DNA of 6,921 nucleotides from Pseudomonadota bacterium (GCA_023392205.1 JAEVZN010000534.1:1-6921), one strand, 5' to 3'; positions 1 through 6,150 are shown, numbered from the stretch's first letter. Notes: generated by a model not told the origin, from the sequence alone. Made by a program: numbers and translations.

Positions 1-478
1 CGAGCGATGTGCGTGCGTCGGTGCGCGCGATGATGAGAAAATCCTTCGATGCACGCGCCTCCACGCAGACTTTTATTCTGCGCAATGCATCGTCGAGAGA
101 CACGACACGCCGTCCCGGCGTATGTCCGCACTTCTTCGGGAATTCCTGATCCTCGATCTGGATCGCCTGCGCGCCAGCAGCCTCATAGCCGCGCATGGTG
201 AAATCGACATTCAGCAATCCACCATAACCGGTATCGCCGTCCGCAATCACCGGCGTCATGACCTGGCTGCATATCTGCCTTACGCGACCGACCATGTCGG
301 TGTAGGTGGCAAGTCCCGCATCCGGCCGGCCGAGATGCGACGCGACGACACCGAAGCCGGTCATGTACAATGCATCGAAGCCCATGCGGTCGGCGATGCG
401 TGCCGAGACCATGTCGAAGATACCCGGCGCGGAGATCAGTCCCGGCTGCGCAAGACGGGCAGCAAGCGTTTGGCGCAT
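1..478 (-). CDS. Isocitrate lyase/PEP mutase superfamily lyase (2-methylisocitrate lyase-like), 3' end outside the window
   Basis: The first 159 residues are visible; the gene runs off the left edge. Its fold family cleaves or rearranges C-C or C-P bonds of small 2-oxo or 2-hydroxy acids using Mg2+. Visible signatures are PDAGL (residues 52-56, substrate-side Asp), the metal-binding stretch DGDTGYGG (80-87, Asp80 and Asp82), and KKCGH (115-119), the catalytic-loop signature of C-C lyases. True PEP mutases and phosphonopyruvate hydrolases carry an Asn-Ser type loop instead, so a lyase is the better call despite the frequent database label 'carboxyvinyl-carboxyphosphonate phosphorylmutase'. The ATG start at 478 has GGGAG (485-489) six bases upstream. 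It follows the flavin hydroxylase by 23 bases and is surely in the same transcript. Substrate is unknown: methylisocitrate, dimethylmalate and oxaloacetate are all handled in this family, and the C-terminal specificity region is missing. Confidence 0.87.
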   Translation of the reverse strand, partial: MRQTLAARLAQPGLISAPGIFDMVSARIADRMGFDALYMTGFGVVASHLGRPDAGLATYTDMVGRVRQICSQVMTPVIADGDTGYGGLLNVDFTMRGYEAAGAQAIQIEDQEFPKKCGHTPGRRVVSLDDALRRIKVCVEARASKDFLIIARTDARTSL

Positions 479-501
479 GGCAGTCTCCCAAAAAGCGACG
501 A

Positions 502-2112
502 TCAGGCAGCTTGTGATACTGCACTCTGGAAGGTCGCATCGATGCGCGCGATCAGGGTCGCGCGCGCGGATGTCCATTGCGCCACCGGGATGCAAGCGGC
601 GACATAGCGGTCCGGCCGCAGCACGAAGACGTGATCCTCCGGGATCGCCGCAAAGGCCTGCGGATCGGTTTCGGATACGGACATATCCTCGCCGCTTGCC
701 ACAGGCAGCGAGGAGCCTTGCGTCAGCACGCGCACGATACGCGGCGAAATTGCCCCGAGCCCCGCGCCATCCGCGCGCCAGGACGCGGCCGCATCTCCCC
801 GCAGCAGCAGCGCGAAGCCCTGCCCCAGCACCCCGTCGAGCCGCTCCTCCCGACCGTCGGGCAATGTCACCAGCGGCTGCGGGAACAGGCGCCCGACCAT
901 GGTCTTGCGCGCGCCGCGTCCGTCCGCCAGCAGAAAGCCCTGCGCGAAACGCGGCGTCGGCTTGAAGCGCATCTGCGCCAGATAATCGCGCGCCGGCGGA
1001 TAAAGCCCGAGCAGCCGGAAGCCGTTCTGCACCAGGAACGCCTCCGCCTTGCTGCGCGGCGCCATCACCCGCCCCATGCGCAGGGCCATGTCGATCATCG
1101 CCCAGACATGATCGCGCCGCTCGATCTCATAGGTATCGAGCAGGCCCGCACCCAATTCGCCGCGCAACACGGCGGCAAGTTTCCAGGCCAGGTTGTTGGC
1201 ATCGCGCAGGCCGCTATTCATGCCCTGTCCGGCAAAGGGCGGCGTCAGATGCGCGGCATCGCCGGCAAGGAATACGCGGCCCTTCGACCAGCGATCGGCG
1301 ATGCGGGCATGAAACGTATAGATCACCTTGCGCACAAGCGTGCTGCCGGGGTCCGCATCATGCGTGTCGAGCAGATGCTGCACCTTGTCGTCTTGCAGGA
1401 CGTCTTCGTCGCGCTCGTCAGGATGCAGATAGAATTCGTAACGCCGCGTCTGGTCCGGGCCGGGCAGCGCGATACACGGCCGCTGCGGATTGCAGAACAC
1501 CATGGTATGCCGCGATGTCGTCGGCGAATTTTCAAGATCGAGAATGAGCCAGCGTTCGGTGAAGGTCGAACCGCCGAGCGTCACGCCGATGGCGCGGCGC
1601 ACACTGCTGCTCGCGCCGTCGCAGCCGATGAGATAGTCGCAGGACACCTGCGCTTCGCTGCCATCCGGTCGTTTCACCTTGCAAACAACGTGCGAGCCGT
1701 CCTGCGTGAACGAGGCAAGCTCATGCCCGAAGGCTGTCGCAACCTGTGCAAAGCGCGACAGGGCCGCCCGCAATTGCCGCTCCAGAACAGGCTGGCGAAA
1801 GGCATTGCGACGCGGAAAGCCATAGGGCTGCCCGGTCGGCTCGACTTTTGCGAAACACACGCCCTCGGCAGAGAAGTAATGCGAGCCATAACCCGCGACC
1901 GTGGCGCCGAACACCTCCTCGACCACGCCGGCCGCCTGCATGGTGCGCAAGGATTCGTCGTCGATCGACACCGCGCGCGGCTCGCCGACGGTGGCGTCCT
2001 TGCGCTCGATAACCAGACATTCGATGCCATAGGTGCCGAGCAGATTGGCGAGTGTCAGCCCCGTCGGCCCGCCACCGACGATTACAACGGGATAATGCGA
2101 TTTCAACGTCAT
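502..2112 (-). CDS. FAD-dependent aromatic hydroxylase, class A flavoprotein monooxygenase (MhpA/PHBH-like)
   Basis: This 536-residue cytoplasmic enzyme probably adds one oxygen atom to an aromatic ring using NAD(P)H and O2. All three class A fingerprints are visible: the FAD-binding GGGPTG (residues 13-18) followed by the ribose-binding acid Glu36; the DG motif CDYLIGCDG with SVR (158-172); and the GD motif, GRVFLAGDAAH continuing through PPFAGQGMN (278-299). The long C-terminal part (about 405-530, with VFVLRPDRYVA near 496-506) resembles the thioredoxin-like domain of the phenol hydroxylase/MhpA group. Length is normal for MhpA-like hydroxylases (about 500-590). The ATG overlaps the TGA of the upstream iclR-type gene as ATGA, and GGGACAGGA lies just upstream, so translation is probably coupled. 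The family is certain. The substrate is not: a phenylpropionate-, benzoate- or pyridine-type compound would all fit. Confidence 0.92.
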   Translation of the reverse strand: MTLKSHYPVVIVGGGPTGLTLANLLGTYGIECLVIERKDATVGEPRAVSIDDESLRTMQAAGVVEEVFGATVAGYGSHYFSAEGVCFAKVEPTGQPYGFPRRNAFRQPVLERQLRAALSRFAQVATAFGHELASFTQDGSHVVCKVKRPDGSEAQVSCDYLIGCDGASSSVRRAIGVTLGGSTFTERWLILDLENSPTTSRHTMVFCNPQRPCIALPGPDQTRRYEFYLHPDERDEDVLQDDKVQHLLDTHDADPGSTLVRKVIYTFHARIADRWSKGRVFLAGDAAHLTPPFAGQGMNSGLRDANNLAWKLAAVLRGELGAGLLDTYEIERRDHVWAMIDMALRMGRVMAPRSKAEAFLVQNGFRLLGLYPPARDYLAQMRFKPTPRFAQGFLLADGRGARKTMVGRLFPQPLVTLPDGREERLDGVLGQGFALLLRGDAAASWRADGAGLGAISPRIVRVLTQGSSLPVASGEDMSVSETDPQAFAAIPEDHVFVLRPDRYVAACIPVAQWTSARATLIARIDATFQSAVSQAA

Positions 2113-2936
2113 GTCCTGTCCCGCCCGCGGCGCCGCAAAGGCGCCGCTGTCTTGCCGCTGTCCTCTCGCCCGGTCGCGGCATTGCTGCCGCGATCGCGCA
2201 TGGTCTCGATCTCTTTCGCGGCCTGTGTCACCGCCGCACGCAAGCGCTGCAACGAGGCCTCGCCCGCCTGCGCCGTGTGTAAAACGATGCTGACGCTGCC
2301 CGCAATACGTCCGTGGCCATCGAACAACGGCGCGGCCACGCCGATGCGTCCGGCATCGACTTCGCCAAAGGCCGTGGCCACGCCCGCCTTGCGCAAGGCA
2401 GTCAGCGCCGCCCGGAAATCCTCGAAGGTCGGCCCGAGGCCTGCGGCCAGGATATCGCGTTTATGCGCCTGCCACAGATCGGCCAGCGCGCGCGGCGTCA
2501 GATTGGCCAAAATGATCCGCGACGTGGCGCCACGAAATAGCGGCCGCCGCGCGCCGCGCTCATAGGAGCTGATGGCGTAATCGGTCTGGTTGCTTTCCTC
2601 GTGGATGCACATGACCTGCTGCCGGAAATAGCGGCAGAGCAATACGGACGCGGGCTGGCGCACGCGCTTGAGAAGCCGCGTCATCACCGGACGGGCAATG
2701 CGCAGCACCGGATCGGCGGCGCGGATCTGGCGGTCGAGTTCGACAATGGCGGGGCCCAGCACATAACGGTTGCGCTGCAGCCGCTCCAGCATGCCGGCTT
2801 CCACCAATGTATTGAAATAGCGGTAGCTGGTCGCCAGCGACACGTTCAGCCGCCGTGCGGCGCGTTCGGGCGACCAGACGGTCCGTCCTGCGGTGTAGAG
2901 GGAGAGGACGCTTAAGACTTTCCCGGCGCTTTTCAT
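2109..2936 (-). CDS. IclR-family transcriptional regulator
   Basis: This 275-residue protein has the IclR architecture: an N-terminal winged helix-turn-helix (about residues 4-62, with recognition region RAARRLNVSLATSYRYFNTL at 25-44) and a C-terminal effector-binding domain (about 75-245). The family-typical RPLFRGATSRIILA segment is at 131-144 and the AAPLFD...IAGSVSIV strand pair at 201-218. A charged tail (250-275) overlaps the ribosome-binding region of the next gene. The codon immediately before the ATG is an in-frame TGA, so the gene cannot start further upstream; no good Shine-Dalgarno sequence precedes it. It is first in a same-strand cluster with an aromatic hydroxylase and a lyase and is most simply their substrate-responsive regulator. 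I could not recognise an IclR operator palindrome in the 90 bases upstream. Confidence 0.93.
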   Translation of the reverse strand: MKSAGKVLSVLSLYTAGRTVWSPERAARRLNVSLATSYRYFNTLVEAGMLERLQRNRYVLGPAIVELDRQIRAADPVLRIARPVMTRLLKRVRQPASVLLCRYFRQQVMCIHEESNQTDYAISSYERGARRPLFRGATSRIILANLTPRALADLWQAHKRDILAAGLGPTFEDFRAALTALRKAGVATAFGEVDAGRIGVAAPLFDGHGRIAGSVSIVLHTAQAGEASLQRLRAAVTQAAKEIETMRDRGSNAATGREDSGKTAAPLRRRGRDRT

Positions 2937-2987
2937 TCACTGGCTCGGAGGATACGCCGTGAATGTACGCGATCTTTCCGGGATTCA

Positions 2988-3008
2988 CCTCCCCCCGGCA
3001 GGGGAAGG
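2988..3008 (-). terminator. Hairpin between fliJ and the iclR-type gene, possible weak terminator
   Basis: On the minus-strand transcript CCTTCCCC and GGGGGAGG can form an 8-pair stem (one G-U pair) around a 5-base loop, 18 bases beyond the fliJ stop. No U tract follows, so it is not a standard intrinsic terminator. It may end or dampen fliIJ transcription, protect the fliJ 3' end, or mean nothing. The rest of the 90-base gap (2937-3026) shows no clear promoter. Confidence 0.3.
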
Positions 3009-3026
3009 CATCGGCAGCGTTGGGCT

Positions 3027-3446
3027 TTACGCGCGGGCGGCGTTGCGGATGCGCATGATGCCGATGGAATCGAGATCCATCTGTTCGCGCGCATTGGCGT
3101 CGGCTCGGTCGCGGGCCTGGTCGCGCTCGTCGAGCAATTCGACCTTTTTCAATTCCTCGAAGGCCTCGCCCAGGGCCGCCTTGGCATCGTCGAGCTGCAC
3201 GCGCAGATCCTCGATCGAACGCAGCAGGTTCTGTTTGCGCTGGTTGGCCGCCTTGGCATAGGTCGGATAGGCGAAATGCGAGGGGTCCTGGATACCGGCA
3301 CGATCCTGCTCGGTCTTCACCTCGCGGTCGAGTTCGACGCACATGCGATCGAATTCGGCAATCATGGTCTCGATCTGGACGGTCCGGCGGCGCTTCTCGT
3401 CCACCTGGAATTTCCGCAGCCGGATCAACGTCTCACGCGACTTCAT
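3027..3446 (-). CDS. fliJ: Flagellar export protein FliJ
   Basis: This 139-residue, highly charged, almost entirely helical protein is predicted to form the antiparallel coiled coil of FliJ. FliJ is the stalk-like subunit that sits in the FliI ATPase ring and links it to the export gate protein FlhA. The N-terminus MKSRETLIRLRKFQVDEKRR, the middle HFAYPTYAKAA (58-67) and EAFEELKKVELLDERDQAR (94-112) match my recollection of rhizobial FliJ proteins; primary sequence conservation is low outside the order. The frame stays open to a GTG at 3512, but I chose the ATG at 3446 because GGGGAG (3456-3461) precedes it by nine bases and the FliJ-like sequence begins exactly there. It lies 93 bases downstream of fliI on the same strand, the usual pairing. 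Confidence 0.92.
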   Translation of the reverse strand: MKSRETLIRLRKFQVDEKRRRTVQIETMIAEFDRMCVELDREVKTEQDRAGIQDPSHFAYPTYAKAANQRKQNLLRSIEDLRVQLDDAKAALGEAFEELKKVELLDERDQARDRADANAREQMDLDSIGIMRIRNAARA

Positions 3447-3508
3447 CGACACATACTCCCCGAAGCCCCAATGGCTCTTGGCGGCACGCAGGACACGTAC
3501 GACCGCCC

Positions 3509-3529
3509 CCACAACCGGCCGGATTGTGG
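3509..3529 (-). repeat. Inverted repeat (hairpin) in the fliI-fliJ spacer
   Basis: CCACAA (3509-3514) and TTGTGG (3524-3529) are perfect complements, extended by CC/GG around a GGCC loop with one bulged base. The hairpin starts about 10 bases after the fliI stop and has no U tract. Inside an operon such a structure usually stabilises the upstream mRNA or lowers expression of the downstream gene; which applies here is inference. Confidence 0.45.
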
Positions 3530-3539
3530 CGCCCTATCG

Positions 3540-4865
3540 TTATTTTTCGGTTTCCAAGTTGCCGAGGATTGCCGCAAGCTGCTGATATCCTTCGGCCAGA
3601 CCCGTAGCCTCGTCCTTGGCCTGGCCGAGAAAGGCCTCCAGCGGGCCGTGCAGGCGGATCGCCTCGTCGACTTCCGCGCTCGATCCCGGCCGGTAGGCGC
3701 CGAGCCGGATCAGTTCTTCCATGTCGGCATAGGTGGCCATGACCTGCTTGGCGCGGGTGATGACCGGCAGAAATTCCGGATCGGCGGCGCGCGGCATGGT
3801 CCGCGACACCGATTTCAGCACATTGATGGCCGGGTAGCGGCCGCGCTCGGCAATGGCCCGCTGCATGACGATGTGGCCATCGAGAATGCCGCGTACGGCA
3901 TCGGCAATCGGTTCGTTATGGTCGTCGCCATCGACCAGCACAGTGAACAGCCCGGTGATGGAGCCGTCGCCGATGCCGGGACCGGCCCGCTCCAGCAGCC
4001 GCGGCAATTCGGAGCACACGGTCGGCGTATAGCCCTTGGCTGTCGGCGGCTCGCCTGCAGAGAGGCCGATCTCACGCTGGGCCATGGCGAAGCGCGTCAC
4101 CGAATCCATCAGCGCCAGCACGTCGCGCCCCTCGTCGCGGAAATATTCGGCGATGGCCAGCGTAAGATAGGCCGCCTGCCGGCGCATCAAGGCGGGCTCG
4201 TCGGAGGTCGCCACCACCACCACCGCGCGCTTGAGGCCCTCTTCGCCCAGATCCTCCTGCAGGAATTCCTGCACCTCGCGACCGCGCTCGCCAACAAGGC
4301 CGATCACCGAGACATCCGCCTCCACATTGCGCGCAAGCATCGACAGGAGCACCGACTTGCCGACGCCGGAACCGGCAAAGATGCCCATGCGCTGGCCGCG
4401 GCAGCAGGTCAGGAATGTATTGAGCGCCCGCACACCGAGATCGAGCGGAGCGCCGACCCGGTTGCGCGCATGCGCCGAAGGTGGGGCTGCACGATAGGGA
4501 CAGGGCGACGGACCGGCCGGCAGCGGCCCCTTGCCGTCCAGCGGCTCGCCCATCGCATTGACCACCCGACCGAGCCAGCCGTCGGAGGGCCGCACCGCCG
4601 CCGGCGCCGCGCTGACAATGGCGCGACAGCCGCGCCGGACACCATCGAGCGCGCCGAACGGCATCAGCAGCGCGTTACTGCCGTCAAAACCGATCACCTC
4701 GCCCGCGATCGACCGTCCCGGCGCGGTTTCGATGACGATCCGGGCGCCCACCGACATTGCATGGATCGGTCCGGCGACCTCGACAAGCAGTCCACGGACG
4801 CCGACGACGCGGCCATAGACCTCGATGGCGTCGAGTTCCGCAATTTGTTCCGCGAGCGCTTTCAC
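3540..4865 (-). CDS. fliI: Flagellar protein export ATPase FliI
   Basis: This 441-residue peripheral membrane ATPase of the flagellar type III export apparatus is related to the F1 beta subunit and works with FliH and FliJ to feed rod, hook and filament proteins to the export gate. Visible landmarks are the N-terminal beta-barrel region (about 14-95), the segment [20 protein letters not shown] (141-160) leading into Walker A GSGVGKS (165-171), the catalytic-Glu region GERGRE (192-197), Walker B VLALMD (249-254), [20 protein letters not shown] (275-294) and the arginine-finger motif SVSRTMP (352-358, Arg355). Every key residue is intact and the length is normal. The LDLGVRALN and [13 protein letters not shown] context favours FliI over F1 or virulence-type T3SS ATPases. 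The start is GTG with no clear Shine-Dalgarno; the next in-frame codons upstream offer no better start before a stop near 4905. Confidence 0.97.
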   Translation of the reverse strand: MKALAEQIAELDAIEVYGRVVGVRGLLVEVAGPIHAMSVGARIVIETAPGRSIAGEVIGFDGSNALLMPFGALDGVRRGCRAIVSAAPAAVRPSDGWLGRVVNAMGEPLDGKGPLPAGPSPCPYRAAPPSAHARNRVGAPLDLGVRALNTFLTCCRGQRMGIFAGSGVGKSVLLSMLARNVEADVSVIGLVGERGREVQEFLQEDLGEEGLKRAVVVVATSDEPALMRRQAAYLTLAIAEYFRDEGRDVLALMDSVTRFAMAQREIGLSAGEPPTAKGYTPTVCSELPRLLERAGPGIGDGSITGLFTVLVDGDDHNEPIADAVRGILDGHIVMQRAIAERGRYPAINVLKSVSRTMPRAADPEFLPVITRAKQVMATYADMEELIRLGAYRPGSSAEVDEAIRLHGPLEAFLGQAKDEATGLAEGYQQLAAILGNLETEK

Positions 4866-4917
4866 GGCTGAGGCATGGTTGCAACGTTGTGCACAGACTG
4901 CTCTTCACGCCTGTTTA

Positions 4918-4955
4918 AAGTTACCACCGGTCGGCGCGGTTTAACTTCGTGTTTA
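4918..4955 (-). promoter_or_regulatory. Candidate CtrA-dependent promoter of fliI-fliJ
   Basis: Read on the minus strand, TAAA-N7-TTAAAC (4955-4939) is one mismatch from the CtrA box TTAA-N7-TTAA. Its downstream half, TTAAAC (4944-4939), lies 13 bases before GGTAACTT (4925-4918), which partly matches the alphaproteobacterial sigma-73 -10 consensus GCTANAWC at the accepted 10-14 base spacing. A CtrA box over the -35 is the layout of CtrA-activated flagellar promoters in Caulobacter. The predicted transcript would start about 45 bases before the fliI GTG. Inference from motif and spacing only. Confidence 0.4.
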
Positions 4956-5026
4956 CCCGCGTCGTTAATCATTGCGATACCGTTCTTGCAGCGGTACGGG
5001 GCGGTTGAACGGCTTTCCGGCCGGGC

Positions 5027-5200
5027 GAATCGCCGGAACCGGTTAACCTCGGTTCTTGACGTGAAACATGAAGCAGGGTTTGGAGCGGAAAACTGTATTC
5101 TGGTAAGACTTTAGGCCGATTCGTCTGAATGTGCCTAGAGAATGCTTGCGAAGCAGAATCAGCTTTTGTTAACCATGCTTGGTCTAGTGTTTCCCGAATC
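5027..5200. promoter_or_regulatory. Cluster of four GANTC (CcrM-type) methylation sites upstream of ctrA
   Basis: GANTC occurs at 5027-5031, 5118-5122, 5156-5160 and 5196-5200. By eye I find only nine further GANTC sites in the other 6.7 kb. In Caulobacter, CcrM methylation of GANTC at the ctrA P1 promoter, together with GcrA, limits ctrA transcription to the hemimethylated state after the replication fork passes. The cluster fits a conserved version of that control. Methylation itself cannot be seen here. Confidence 0.6.
5166..5189 (+). promoter_or_regulatory. Exact CtrA half-site TTAACCAT within a candidate ctrA promoter
   Basis: TTAACCAT (5169-5176) is an exact CtrA half-site, without a second TTAA at the proper distance. 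It overlaps a possible -35, TTGTTA (5166-5171), followed 10 bases later by GTCTAGTG (5182-5189), which resembles the -10 element GCTANAWC. A GANTC site lies on each side (5156 and 5196). This suggests CtrA feedback on its own promoter, as repressor or activator. A second possible -35, TTGACG at 5056-5061, has no good -10 partner. Confidence 0.4.
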
Positions 5201-5222
5201 GTTTTGTTGCAAGGCGTTGGAA

Positions 5223-5270
5223 GGGCCGCCGCTCCCGGCGTGCCGACTTTTTTAAGGCCCCGCAGCGGCG
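5223..5270 (+). promoter_or_regulatory. Structured ctrA leader with competing hairpins
   Basis: Just before the ctrA ribosome-binding site, CGCCG-CTCC-CGGCG (5227-5240) can form a short hairpin with a T6 run seven bases later (5248-5253). Alternatively CGCCGCT (5227-5233) pairs with AGCGGCG (5264-5270), which ends four bases before the Shine-Dalgarno, and GGGCC (5223-5227) can pair with GGCCC (5256-5260). These pairings exclude one another. It may be an attenuation or translation-control element, or chance in GC-rich DNA. Confidence 0.3.
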
Positions 5271-5285
5271 AAAGAGGGGACTGGC

Positions 5286-5987
5286 ATGCGCGTTCTGCTG
5301 ATTGAGGACGATAGCGCGACAGCGCAGTCGATCGAGTTGATGCTCAAATCCGAGAGCTTCAACGTCTACACCACCGATCTCGGTGAGGAAGGCGTCGATC
5401 TCGGCAAGCTGTATGATTACGACATCATCCTGCTCGACCTGAACCTGCCCGACATGTCGGGGTTCGAGGTTCTGCGCAACCTGCGCGTGGCGAAGGTCAA
5501 GACGCCGATCCTCATTCTCTCCGGCCTGGCCGGGATCGAGGACAAGGTCCGGGGTCTGGGCTTCGGCGCCGACGATTACATGACCAAGCCGTTCCACAAG
5601 GACGAATTAATCGCGCGCATCCATGCGATCGTGCGCCGGTCCAAGGGGCACGCCCAATCGGTCATCAATACCGGCGATCTGGTGGTCAATCTCGACCAGA
5701 AGACGGTCGAAGTGCATGGCTCGCGCGTGCATCTGACCGGCAAGGAATACCAGATGCTGGAGCTGCTCTCGCTGCGCAAGGGCACGACGCTGACCAAGGA
5801 GATGTTCCTCAATCATCTCTATGGTGGCATGGACGAGCCGGAGCTGAAGATCATCGACGTCTTCATCTGCAAGCTGCGCAAGAAGCTTGCGAACGCCTCC
5901 AGCGGCAAGAATTACATCGAAACGGTCTGGGGTCGCGGCTATGTGCTGCGCGAGCCGGCCGACGAAGAGTCCCGCATACCGGCCTGA
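5286..5987 (+). CDS. ctrA: Cell cycle response regulator CtrA
   Basis: This 233-residue OmpR/PhoB-type response regulator is the alphaproteobacterial master cell-cycle transcription factor. It controls flagellar, chemotaxis and division genes and, in Caulobacter, blocks replication initiation. The receiver domain (1-118) has the acidic pair Asp8/Asp9, phosphoacceptor Asp51 in [12 protein letters not shown], Ser79 and Lys101 in ADDYMTKPF. The winged-helix DNA-binding domain (about 124-224) contains [20 protein letters not shown] (150-169), the recognition stretch [13 protein letters not shown] (189-201) and the wing [11 protein letters not shown], all typical of CtrA specifically. The ATG is preceded by AGGGGA (5275-5280) at a five-base spacing. 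In Caulobacter the phosphate arrives through CckA-ChpT, neither of which is in the window. The protein ends Ile-Pro-Ala rather than Ala-Ala. It faces away from fliI and is followed by a strong terminator, so it is likely monocistronic. Confidence 0.98.
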   Translation: MRVLLIEDDSATAQSIELMLKSESFNVYTTDLGEEGVDLGKLYDYDIILLDLNLPDMSGFEVLRNLRVAKVKTPILILSGLAGIEDKVRGLGFGADDYMTKPFHKDELIARIHAIVRRSKGHAQSVINTGDLVVNLDQKTVEVHGSRVHLTGKEYQMLELLSLRKGTTLTKEMFLNHLYGGMDEPELKIIDVFICKLRKKLANASSGKNYIETVWGRGYVLREPADEESRIPA

Positions 5988-6007
5988 TCCGCCACCGGCA
6001 GAAAACG

Positions 6008-6037
6008 AAAAAAGCCCCGCTCCGGCGGGGCTTTTTT
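6008..6037. terminator. Perfect intrinsic terminator after ctrA
   Basis: GCCCCGC (6014-6020), loop TCCG and GCGGGGC (6025-6031) form a perfect seven-pair GC stem, flanked by A6 (6008-6013) and T6 (6032-6037), which extend it to 13 pairs. It lies 20 bases after the ctrA stop. The symmetry would let it work in both directions. Confidence 0.95.
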
Positions 6038-6077
6038 GTGCCCGGCGAAGAGAGCAATGGCTGGACGAAAGGGCAAT

Positions 6078-6105
6078 CCTGGCCGGCCCCTTCACCGGCG
6101 CCAGG
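6078..6105. repeat. Imperfect inverted repeat upstream of the outer-membrane protein gene
   Basis: CCTGGC (6078-6083) and GCCAGG (6100-6105) are exact complements, continued by CGG/CCG with a two-base bulge and an eight-base loop. No T tract follows, so it is not a typical terminator. It sits 16 bases before a TTGACA element and could be an operator; no regulator is implied by the sequence. Confidence 0.3.
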
Positions 6106-6121
6106 CAAAAGTTCCAATCTC

Positions 6122-6150
6122 TTGACAACGATCGGACAGAGGAATCCCAT
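6122..6150 (+). promoter_or_regulatory. Candidate housekeeping promoter for the outer-membrane protein gene
   Basis: A perfect -35 hexamer TTGACA (6122-6127) is followed after 17 bases by TCCCAT (6145-6150), which keeps three of the six bases of TATAAT, including the last two. It lies downstream of the ctrA terminator and would give a leader of roughly 28 bases before the GTG start at 6185. Confidence 0.42.

Larger units (their letters stand above)
4866..5285. other. Divergent fliI/ctrA regulatory region (420 bases, no gene seen)
   Basis: No convincing protein gene lies here. The stretch is clearly less GC-rich than its neighbours. It holds six TTAA tetramers (4915, 4941, 4965, 5043, 5169, 5252), against three I count in the rest of the window, and four GANTC sites. 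TTAA is the core of the CtrA binding site (TTAA-N7-TTAA). The separate candidate sites are listed individually. Confidence 0.8.

Noticed and set aside
1..478. Phosphonate metabolism (PEP mutase) as the role of the left-edge gene
   Set aside because: The loop KKCGH is the signature of C-C lyases in this superfamily, not of PEP mutases, and no phosphonate genes are nearby.
577..2565. A 662-codon open frame on the plus strand
   Set aside because: It lies antisense to the FAD hydroxylase and part of the iclR-type gene. Its product is rich in Arg, His, Ala and Gln without domain motifs, as expected of antisense frames in GC-rich coding DNA.
2959..3261. A 100-codon plus-strand frame starting GTG behind a good GGAGG-like sequence
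   Set aside because: The ribosome-binding match is tempting, but most of the frame is antisense to fliJ and the product is Ser/Arg-rich without domain features.
2560..3342. A 260-codon minus-strand frame spanning the fliJ-iclR junction
   Set aside because: It overlaps both real genes in another frame and its product is Arg/Pro-rich with no recognisable domain.
3447..3512. Longer fliJ starting at the GTG at 3512 (22 extra residues)
   Set aside because: That start lies inside the spacer hairpin and has no Shine-Dalgarno; the ATG at 3446 has GGGGAG at a suitable distance and begins with the typical MKSR sequence.
3276..4871. A 531-codon open frame on the plus strand
   Set aside because: Antisense to fliI and the start of fliJ. 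The opposite strand carries intact Walker A, Walker B and arginine-finger motifs, while this product has low-complexity basic composition.
4875..5114. A 79-codon plus-strand frame in the fliI-ctrA gap
   Set aside because: No ribosome-binding site, no recognisable motif, and it covers the candidate CtrA and GANTC control elements, which explain the sequence better.
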